Below are positions 1-4,808 of a stretch of DNA of 5,341 nt, piece after piece. Position 1 is the first letter of the stretch, and each line of letters begins with the position of its first letter. The position numbers were made by a program, and so were the translations under genes. Origin of the DNA: Paracoccaceae bacterium (GTDB lineage: Bacteria > Pseudomonadota > Alphaproteobacteria > Rhodobacterales > Rhodobacteraceae); NCBI GenBank assembly GCA_016764835.1, contig JAESRD010000080.1:1-5341 (forward strand), written 5' to 3'. The notes beneath the pieces are model-generated. The model was not told the DNA's origin and searched no databases. It saw only the letters and a list, made by a program, of their open reading frames with translations.

Positions 1-13
1 ACTGCGGTGTTAA

Positions 14-193
14 TTCAGCACCAAACGGGCGCATCCGGTTGAGGACTATTTTGACGATCTGTCGAAGCATCTGGTCTACGAGATGTATAAGCCCGACTTT
101 CATCTGTTTCGTTATGACTTTGAGAACCCCGGCAACAAAAAGCCAATCGGCGAGATTGATCTCGACGAGGTGCATGCCAAGCTAGGTGGGTAA
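14..193 (+). CDS. C-terminal end of a probable sulfotransferase-like protein (partial, frame broken at left edge)
   Basis: The frame ending in TAA at 191-193 is open for 59 codons and reads like a real C-terminus: a charged helix (HPVEDYFDDL), then YKPDFHLFRYD and a Pro/Asn-rich tail ending KLGG. The 'YxPDFxLFxY' ending recalls the C-termini of family-2 sulfotransferases found in roseobacters. That is a recollection of family style; no catalytic PAPS-binding motif lies in the window. The same frame has a TAA at 11-13, so the frame cannot continue upstream as it stands. A single indel near positions 10-17 could join it to either of the other two frames, both open back to the edge. The first in-frame ATG is at 83, inside conserved-looking sequence, so it is unlikely to be a true start. 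The stop lies 2 bases before the DUF3052 start, suggesting co-transcription. Coding here is fairly sure; the family name is tentative. Confidence 0.45.
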   Translation, partial: FSTKRAHPVEDYFDDLSKHLVYEMYKPDFHLFRYDFENPGNKKPIGEIDLDEVHAKLGG

Positions 194-195
194 CT

Positions 196-606
196 ATGGC
201 CGGTTATAGCGCTACGCCGCTCGCCAAAAAGCTGGGCCTCAAGCCCGGCATGTTGGCGGCTGTGCAGGGCGCACCGTGGGACTACCGGACCCAGTTGGGG
301 CTGGATTTTGCGCCTGTGGCCTTGGCCGCTGACGCCCCCTTGCCCGCCGGGCTTAACTACCTACATATCTTCACCCAGTTGCGTATGGTTACCAAAGCAC
401 GGCTGCGCGACGCCCGCGACGGGCTGCACAAAGACGGCATGATTTGGGTCTCATGGCCCAAGAAGGCATCTGGGCTACCATCCGAAATCAACGGCGATGT
501 GCTGCGCGAAATCTGCCTGCCGATGGGGCTGGTTGATATTAAGGTTTGCGCTGTGGATGAGATTTGGTCAGGGTTGAAAATGGTGATCCGCAAAGCGCTG
601 CGCTAG
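196..606 (+). CDS. DUF3052 family protein
   Basis: This is a 136-residue soluble protein with no signal peptide or membrane segment. It matches the DUF3052 style from end to end: MAGYSATPLAKKLGLKPG at the N-terminus, a central segment around 'NYLHIFTQ' (about residues 54-61), and the C-terminal block 'IWVSWPKKASG' (83-93) followed by 'GLVDIKVCAVDEIWSGLK' (111-128). The family has no established biochemical function that I know of, and none is assigned here. The start is well placed: AGGTGGG at 184-190 is a strong Shine-Dalgarno sequence 5 bases before the ATG and lies within the last codons of the upstream gene. The 2-base gap upstream and the 23-base gap to the phosphodiesterase downstream suggest a three-gene + strand transcript. 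Length is about normal for the family, with nothing broken. Confidence 0.85.
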   Translation: MAGYSATPLAKKLGLKPGMLAAVQGAPWDYRTQLGLDFAPVALAADAPLPAGLNYLHIFTQLRMVTKARLRDARDGLHKDGMIWVSWPKKASGLPSEINGDVLREICLPMGLVDIKVCAVDEIWSGLKMVIRKALR

Positions 607-613
607 AGGGCGC

Positions 614-621
614 GAGAAAGG
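614..621 (+). promoter_or_regulatory. Shine-Dalgarno site deciding the phosphodiesterase start
   Basis: GAGAAAGG lies 8 bases before a GTG at 630. The longest open frame could begin at TTG 564, but that would put 43 bases of overlap on the DUF3052 gene and add residues unlike the family N-terminus. The GTG start leaves only about 10 residues before the 'LIVMSDLH' strand that opens these phosphoesterases. The purine-rich site therefore favours GTG 630. Confidence 0.5.
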
Positions 622-629
622 TTAGTATT

Positions 630-1490
630 GTGAGCAATTATGCCGACAACTTACTGAAGCTCATTGTTATGAGCGACCTGCATCTTTTGCCAAAGGGAGA
701 GGTCAGGCGCGGGCTTGACACCGGCCCTCGATTTATGGCGGCAATACAGTCGGTTAACACGCTACATGGCGAGGCCGACCTTTGCGTCTTTGCCGGTGAT
801 ATCGCCGACACGGCAGATGTCGCCGCCTATGCGCTGTTTGATGATATTCGCGCGGCAAGCAATTTGCCTCAGCGGGTTATGCTGGGTAATCATGATGACC
901 GGAATGTCTATCTGAGCTATGCCACCGCCCCGATGCTCGACGAGAATAATTTCGTCGCCGGGTATGACGATATCAAAGGCCACCGTATCTTGATGCTCGA
1001 CAGCTCAGAGCCGGGTGAACTGCGCGGCGGATTGTGCGAAAAGCGGCTGACATGGACGGCGGCGCGGCTAGCCGAGGCCAAAACGCTGGGTCTGAAGGTC
1101 ATCATCCTGTTGCATCACAACCCATGTGCCATGCAGATGCCGGTTGATACTTACCGCCTCGCGGCCCCGGAAAAGCTGCTCAAAGTTCTGCATGACAGCG
1201 GCGCCGATATCATCCAAATCCTCGCCGGGCATTGCCATATATCGACCGCAGGCAGCTGGGGCGGCTATCCCTGCGCCACGATTTCGGGCAACCAGCACAG
1301 TGTTGAGCCGTTTTTGCGCGGGCGCACAGGGCAGCAAGACTGTTTTGCCGCCCCGGCGCATTACGCTGTCATCATGTCAGACGGGGTCAATTGCGCGGTT
1401 CATTTCCAAAGTTATGTCAATGAAAGCGCGGTCATGGATCCGGCGTTATTCCCGCGCAAAATGGACCAAAAGTTCGAGACTTTCGACTAA
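630..1490 (+). CDS. Calcineurin-like metallophosphoesterase, class III cyclic-nucleotide phosphodiesterase type
   Basis: This 286-residue cytoplasmic protein (from the GTG start) carries the full metal-binding set of the calcineurin-like phosphoesterase fold. With GTG as residue 1: D16 and H18 in SDLH, D57 in AGDIAD, N87/H88 in GNHDDR, H162/H163 in LLHHNP, and H201/H203 in AGHCH. This is the arrangement of class III cAMP phosphodiesterases (CpdA, Rv0805) and of the related GpdQ-type glycerophosphodiesterases. All are dinuclear metal phosphodiesterases that hydrolyse 3',5'-cAMP or small phosphodiesters. The substrate cannot be read from sequence, so no symbol is given. About 80 residues follow GHCH, a normal tail length. 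The gene follows DUF3052 after 23 bases, probably in one transcript. Its TAA (1488-1490) overlaps the stop of the convergent adenosine kinase. TTG 564 and CTG 654 are alternative starts. The fold is nearly certain; cAMP as substrate is inference. Confidence 0.85.
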   Translation: MSNYADNLLKLIVMSDLHLLPKGEVRRGLDTGPRFMAAIQSVNTLHGEADLCVFAGDIADTADVAAYALFDDIRAASNLPQRVMLGNHDDRNVYLSYATAPMLDENNFVAGYDDIKGHRILMLDSSEPGELRGGLCEKRLTWTAARLAEAKTLGLKVIILLHHNPCAMQMPVDTYRLAAPEKLLKVLHDSGADIIQILAGHCHISTAGSWGGYPCATISGNQHSVEPFLRGRTGQQDCFAAPAHYAVIMSDGVNCAVHFQSYVNESAVMDPALFPRKMDQKFETFD

Positions 1491-2470
1491 ATCAACCGCT
1501 CAGCCCGGAACAGCTCTTTGAGGTCTGTATTTGGCCGCGCGCCAATATGGCTGATCACCTCTGCCGCCGCGACGCAGCCCATTTTGCCACAGGTTTCAAG
1601 CGTTTGCCCGGTTGCCATGCCGTAGATAAACCCGGCTGCGAACTGGTCGCCTGCCCCTGTCGCATCAACGGGCACGACCTTGTTCACGGCAACATCGGCC
1701 CGCTCAGCCCCGCGCAACAGCACCACCGGATCGCCCGAGCGCGTACAGACAATCAGCCCGCATTCCTGCGATGCCTGCGCCAGCGCGCTTTCGAGATCGG
1801 TCTCGTAGAGTGCTTCCCATTCGTGGCTGTTGCCAATCACGTAATCGAGCTGCGACACCATGCGCTTAAAGTCAGCCCGGTGACGGTCAACACAGAAGGG
1901 GTCAGACAGGGCAATGCCGGCCTTGCCGCCGCCCGCCTGACACAGCTTTGCCGCCAGTTCAAACGCCTCTTTGCCCTTTGGTTTATCATATAGATAACCC
2001 TCAAGGAACAAAATCTGCGCGCCGCTGGCCACGGCCTGCGGCACATCATCTGGCCCCAGCTCAGATGATATACCCAGATAGGTGTTCATCGAGCGTTCGC
2101 CATCTGACGAGACAAAAATCATTGAGCGCGATGTTGGCAGCTCGCCGCCCGCCACCGGATCATTGACAAAATCAGTGCCGCTTTCGCCCAAAGCCCGTGC
2201 ATAAAACCGGCCCAGCGCGTCATCATGCACCCGGCCAATAAATGCCGTAGTCAGCCCAAGGTTACCCAAACCAGCAAGTGTATTGGCAACAGAGCCGCCG
2301 GGCGCCTGCACCCGTTCTTTCATGGCCCCATAAAGATGTTCACCGCGGGCGCGCTCGACAAGCTGCATGATGCCTTTTTCAATACCCAAAAGTTCGAGCG
2401 CACTGTCGTCACATTGCGACAATACATCGACAACAGCATTGCCAATGCCAACGGCCTGATAAGTGGTCAT
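1487..2470 (-). CDS. Adenosine kinase, PfkB/ribokinase family
   Basis: This is a 327-residue PfkB-family sugar/nucleoside kinase. The N-terminal 'GIGNAVVDV' strand (8-16) and the glycine-rich 'GGSVANTLAGLG' (58-69) are the substrate-side motifs. The C-terminal signature 'VDATGAGDQFAAGF' (268-281) holds the anion-hole glycines and the catalytic base D275. 'YVIGNSHEWE' (210-219) fits the conserved N/E region of the family. Overall layout and wording match proteins annotated as adenosine kinase in Rhodobacterales, which phosphorylate adenosine to AMP with ATP in purine salvage. Other PfkB substrates such as ribose or fructose cannot be fully excluded. The ATG at 2470-2468 overlaps the nth stop by 4 bases (ATGA). 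Its Shine-Dalgarno GAGG (2484-2481) lies inside the end of nth, so translation is probably coupled. The stop (TAG, 1489-1487) overlaps the stop of the opposing phosphodiesterase. The gene is intact. Confidence 0.9.
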   Translation of the reverse strand: MTTYQAVGIGNAVVDVLSQCDDSALELLGIEKGIMQLVERARGEHLYGAMKERVQAPGGSVANTLAGLGNLGLTTAFIGRVHDDALGRFYARALGESGTDFVNDPVAGGELPTSRSMIFVSSDGERSMNTYLGISSELGPDDVPQAVASGAQILFLEGYLYDKPKGKEAFELAAKLCQAGGGKAGIALSDPFCVDRHRADFKRMVSQLDYVIGNSHEWEALYETDLESALAQASQECGLIVCTRSGDPVVLLRGAERADVAVNKVVPVDATGAGDQFAAGFIYGMATGQTLETCGKMGCVAAAEVISHIGARPNTDLKELFRAERLI

Positions 2471-3111
2471 AGGGTTTTTTCCTCATGGGGGCACAGACCG
2501 CGGATAATGCAATCGGGGCAACGGGGTTTGCGCGCGGTGCATATATAACGCCCGTGCAAAATAAGCCAATGATGTGCGTGTTTTTGAAACCGCGCGGGGA
2601 TGTTGTCTTCAACGGCGCGCTCAACCGCGACCACATCTTTACCGGGGGCTATGCCGGTGCGGTTGCCGAGCCGAAACACATGCGTATCAACCGCTTGGGT
2701 CGGCAGGCCAAACCACATCGACAGCACCACATTCGCGGTTTTGCGGCCCACACCGGGCAAAGACTCGAGCGCGCGGCGCGATGACGGCACCTCGCCATTA
2801 TACTCATCAACCAGCAGCCGGCTGAGTTTGATCACGTTCTTGGCCTTGTTGCGAAACAGACCAATGGTGCGGATATGTTCTATCAGCGTCTCTTCGCCCA
2901 GATCGAGCATCTTTTGCGGCGTATCGGCCAGCTTAAACAGCGCGGCCGTGGCCCGGTTTACCCCCACATCCGTTGCCTGCGCCGACAGTGCTACAGCGAC
3001 GACCAGCGTATAGGCATTGGTGTGGTTCAGCTCGCCCTTCGGCTCAGGCTCTTGCGCCTGAAACCGGGTAAATATCTCAGTGATAACGTGGTAATTTAGA
3101 GTGCTTTGCAT
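2467..3111 (-). CDS. nth: Endonuclease III (DNA glycosylase/AP lyase)
   Basis: The protein is a 214-residue bifunctional base-excision repair enzyme that removes oxidised pyrimidines and cleaves at abasic sites. From the ATG at 3111: 'LSAQATDV' at 42-49, the helix-hairpin-helix 'LPGVGRKTANVV' at 118-129 with catalytic K124, 'VDTH' at 141-144 with catalytic D142, and the [4Fe-4S] loop cysteines C191, C198, C201 and C207 (C-x6-C-x2-C-x5-C). All are offset by +4 from the E. coli residues K120, D138, C187, C194, C197 and C203. An upstream in-frame ATG at 3153 would give 228 residues, but the extra 14 (Gly/Pro/Leu-rich) are outside the family's usual length of about 211-214. Neither start has a good Shine-Dalgarno sequence. 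The bases just before the chosen ATG are TACCACCTT. The gene overlaps the downstream adenosine kinase by 4 bases and diverges from the MGMT fusion. Confidence 0.95.
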   Translation of the reverse strand: MQSTLNYHVITEIFTRFQAQEPEPKGELNHTNAYTLVVAVALSAQATDVGVNRATAALFKLADTPQKMLDLGEETLIEHIRTIGLFRNKAKNVIKLSRLLVDEYNGEVPSSRRALESLPGVGRKTANVVLSMWFGLPTQAVDTHVFRLGNRTGIAPGKDVVAVERAVEDNIPARFQKHAHHWLILHGRYICTARKPRCPDCIIRGLCPHEEKTL

Positions 3112-3202
3112 AAGGTGGTATGGCCCGGACGCTGGGCCAAGTGCAAGCCGCATGAAACGGGTCGCTGCTCGCCTGCGGGCAAGCTAAGCTGGCCGCACAA
3201 CA
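3112..3202. promoter_or_regulatory. Divergent nth / MGMT intergenic control region
   Basis: These 91 bases separate two oppositely transcribed DNA repair genes and should hold both promoters, unless a promoter lies inside a coding region. No consensus -35/-10 pair is obvious on either strand. On the minus strand, TTGCAC (3146-3141) and CCATAC (3123-3118) are 17 bases apart. They match the sigma-70 hexamers poorly and would place the transcript start at or next to the nth ATG. On the plus strand there is AAGTGCAA (3139-3146), one mismatch from the AAGCGCAA core of the E. coli Ada box. The MGMT protein has no N-Ada domain, so this may be chance. Confidence 0.35.
3121..3139. repeat. Perfect inverted repeat TGGCCC-N7-GGGCCA upstream of nth
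   Basis: TGGCCC (3121-3126) and GGGCCA (3134-3139) are exact reverse complements around a 7-base spacer. The repeat ends 9 bases upstream of the nth start codon. It could be an operator for a dimeric regulator or a 6-bp G/C-rich hairpin in an nth leader. No T-run follows on either strand, so it is not a standard intrinsic terminator. Confidence 0.45.
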
Positions 3203-4090
3203 ATGATGAGCAGACCGATGACCCAAAACGCCCCCCCGCCCGCAGATCCAGCGCAAAGCAGCTACCATTTTCACGTCATGCGCCGGGCGATTGATGTGAT
3301 CGACAGCCATGACGGCACGACAGTCAGCCTTGAGCAACTAGCCGCTGCGATGAACATGTCACCGGCGCATTTTCAGCGGCTGTTTTCGGCTTGGGCCGGA
3401 GTGTCGCCCAAACGGCTGCAACAATATTTAACCCTCGGCCACGCCAAAACCATGCTGCGCGACCATTGCACCACGCTAGAAGCGGCCGACAATGTTGGCC
3501 TGTCTGGCTCTGGGCGGCTGCATGATCTGTTCATCAAATGGGAGGCGATGAGCCCCGGCGAGTTCGCCCGCCAAGGTGAAGGCACGACGATATATTGGGG
3601 CCATTTCGACACCCCCTTTGGCCGGGCTTTGGCCATGGGTACAGCCCGCGGGTTATGCGGGTTAGGTTTCCTGAGTGAGACCAACGCCCAAGACGGCTAC
3701 GACGATCTCGCCCGCAGATGGCCCAAGGCAAGCTATGTCGAAGATCCGGCACGCATAGCCAACTGGGTCGATGCGGCAACGGGCCAAACCGGCACGGCCG
3801 AGTTGCATCTGATGGGCGCGCCGTTTCAGATCAAGGTCTGGGAGGCGTTGATGTCTGTGCCCTCGGGCCATGTCACCACCTATTCCAACATTGCCGCTGC
3901 AATAGGCCGGCCCAAAGCCGTGCGGGCGGTCGGCACCGCCGTGGGCCGCAACCCTGTCAGCTGGCTGATACCCTGTCACCGGGCGTTGCGCAAAACCGGG
4001 GCGCTGGGCGGCTATCACTGGGGGCTGCCGGTTAAGCGGGCTTTGTTGGCATGGGAGAGTGCGCGGGCTGATGAGCTGCGGGTGGGGTGA
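3203..4090 (+). CDS. AraC-type HTH and O6-methylguanine-DNA methyltransferase fusion (short Ada-like)
   Basis: The 295-residue protein has an AraC-type DNA-binding domain at about 25-122, then an O6-alkylguanine-DNA alkyltransferase domain at about 128-287. The first helix-turn-helix is near 43-65 and the second near 91-121 (VGLSGSGRLHDLF, MSPGEF). The methyltransferase has the acceptor cysteine C258 in IPCHR, the RAVG arginine R241, hinge N250 and the GGYHWG segment near 269-274. It transfers the alkyl group from O6-alkylguanine to its own cysteine in a suicide reaction. Compared with E. coli Ada, the N-terminal zinc/cysteine domain that repairs methyl phosphotriesters is absent; the first 25 residues are a Pro/Gln-rich tail. 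This short form is common in alphaproteobacteria. Start choice is uncertain: ATG at 3203, 3206 and 3218 are all in frame and none has a clear Shine-Dalgarno. The gene diverges from nth, so both flanking genes repair damaged bases. The domain call is secure; a transcriptional role for the HTH is inference. Confidence 0.92.
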   Translation: MMSRPMTQNAPPPADPAQSSYHFHVMRRAIDVIDSHDGTTVSLEQLAAAMNMSPAHFQRLFSAWAGVSPKRLQQYLTLGHAKTMLRDHCTTLEAADNVGLSGSGRLHDLFIKWEAMSPGEFARQGEGTTIYWGHFDTPFGRALAMGTARGLCGLGFLSETNAQDGYDDLARRWPKASYVEDPARIANWVDAATGQTGTAELHLMGAPFQIKVWEALMSVPSGHVTTYSNIAAAIGRPKAVRAVGTAVGRNPVSWLIPCHRALRKTGALGGYHWGLPVKRALLAWESARADELRVG

Positions 4091-4143
4091 TTTCCGCTCC
4101 CCCGCCCATTCGGAGTGACTAACCTTCAAAGTTTGGAAAACCA

Positions 4144-4680
4144 ATGCCGCTGGCACTTTACACATTTGGGCAGTTCATCGAGCGTGCCGAGCACGAGGCC
4201 AATGACAGTTTTCGCGTGCTAAATGATCAGATTTTCCAAAATATTGAACATGCAGATGGTTTGATTGCGCGCTCAGGCTATGCCTCTGACCCCGGCCCCG
4301 AGACATGGGGACCAGAAATCTATCCAACTTTTTACGTTGAACGAGGCGATGGTTGGTCACCGGCTACACTGTCTTTGTGGGAAGACATTGAAACACTGTT
4401 TGCGTTTACCTATTTTGGGCTTCACGCCATAGCTCTAAAACGCGGAAGCGAATGGTTTCGAAAACCAAAATGGCCGCCTTTGGTTCTTTGGTGGCATCGT
4501 CATGATACGCCGCCAACATGGGCTCAAGGTGTAGAAAAACACCAATTCCTTCATGCCAATGGCCCCACAGCACAGGCTTTTACTTTCAAAATGCCGTTCG
4601 ATAAGAATGACCAGCCCACTAAAGTAGACAAGCTGCGCGTTCAGACTTTGCGCCGCTCGATGGCATCCGGGGACAATTAG
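4144..4680 (+). CDS. DUF3291 domain-containing protein
   Basis: This 178-residue soluble protein has no signal peptide. It fits DUF3291 along most of its length: 'LYTFGQF' near the start (residues 5-11), 'GLIARSGY' (39-46), 'YPTFYVERGDGWSPATLSLWEDIE' (60-83), 'FTYFGLHA' (88-95), then a Trp/Pro-rich block 'WPPLVLWWHRHDTPPTW' (109-125). The family is thought to adopt a dimeric alpha-beta barrel (ABM-like) fold; no reaction is established and none is assigned. The ATG follows a modest GGA site (4135-4137) by 6 bases. The gene sits 53 bases after the MGMT gene. Base composition is unlike its neighbours: about 50% G+C by hand count, against about 67% for the last 240 bases of the MGMT gene. More A/T-ending codons suggest acquisition by transfer or weak codon selection. 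The gene is intact. Confidence 0.85.
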   Translation: MPLALYTFGQFIERAEHEANDSFRVLNDQIFQNIEHADGLIARSGYASDPGPETWGPEIYPTFYVERGDGWSPATLSLWEDIETLFAFTYFGLHAIALKRGSEWFRKPKWPPLVLWWHRHDTPPTWAQGVEKHQFLHANGPTAQAFTFKMPFDKNDQPTKVDKLRVQTLRRSMASGDN

Positions 4681-4700
4681 CCCGCCTCCCCACCCCAAAT

Positions 4701-4716
4701 GGGCGCTATTTCGCCC
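4701..4716 (+). terminator. Weak hairpin after the DUF3291 gene
   Basis: GGGCG (4701-4705) pairs with CGCCC (4712-4716) around a 6-base loop, 20 bases after the DUF3291 stop. There is no T-run after it, only C-rich sequence, so intrinsic termination is doubtful. It may be a transcript 3'-end stem or chance in a G/C-rich stretch. Confidence 0.25.
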
Positions 4717-4746
4717 GCCCGCCCACTGCGTTATTGGATATCATCG

Positions 4747-4756
4747 GCCCATGGGC
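4747..4756. repeat. 10-base perfect palindrome GCCCATGGGC upstream of the OmpA-lipoprotein gene
   Basis: GCCCATGGGC is self-complementary. Flanking ATC (4743-4745) and GAT (4757-4759) extend the symmetry with one unpaired G at 4746. It lies about 53 bases before the lipoprotein start codon, in the expected promoter region. It could be an operator half-site pair; no regulator is recognised. Confidence 0.35.
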
Positions 4757-4808
4757 GATATTACCCCCGAGGCGCGTGTCCGCGCATTCAGCAAAAACGG
4801 ATAAGAAT

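Larger units (their letters stand above)
4681..4808 (+). other. Intergenic region before the OmpA-lipoprotein gene
   Basis: These 128 bases contain no supported gene. They hold a C-rich tract with CGCC repeated three times (4712-4723), a small hairpin at 4701-4716, a palindrome at 4747-4756, and the Shine-Dalgarno GGA (4799-4801) of the next gene. A weak promoter-like pair, TTGGAT (4734-4739) and GATATT (4757-4762), is spaced by 17 bases with the palindrome inside the spacer. The hexamers match consensus poorly. Confidence 0.4.

Noticed and set aside
564..629. TTG start at 564 for the phosphodiesterase, adding 22 residues
   Set aside because: It would overlap DUF3052 by 43 bases, has no clear ribosome site, and the added residues do not look like the family. 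GTG 630 has a purine-rich site 8 bases upstream.
1547..1993. 148-codon plus-strand open frame inside the adenosine kinase gene
   Set aside because: It is antisense to an intact PfkB kinase with all motifs present. The translation is Cys/His/Arg-rich with no family resemblance.
2485..3013. Several plus-strand open frames over nth (up to 137 codons)
   Set aside because: nth on the minus strand has every catalytic and cluster-binding residue, so these are shadows.
3112..3155. Possible 11-codon leader peptide (ATG 3120, TGA 3153-3155) with AAGGTGG before it
   Set aside because: Only 1 base separates the ribosome-site-like sequence from the ATG, which is too short. The peptide has no run of a regulatory amino acid.
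4091..4143. Terminator between the MGMT and DUF3291 genes
   Set aside because: Only a 4-base TCCG/CGGA pairing with a 14-base loop was found, with no T-run. A CCCGCCCA motif shared with the region after DUF3291 is probably chance in C-rich spacers.
3662..4165. 167-codon minus-strand open frame opposite the MGMT gene
   Set aside because: It lies wholly antisense to a well-supported gene, its protein has no recognisable motif and is rich in Arg/Pro/His as expected of a shadow frame in G/C-rich coding DNA.
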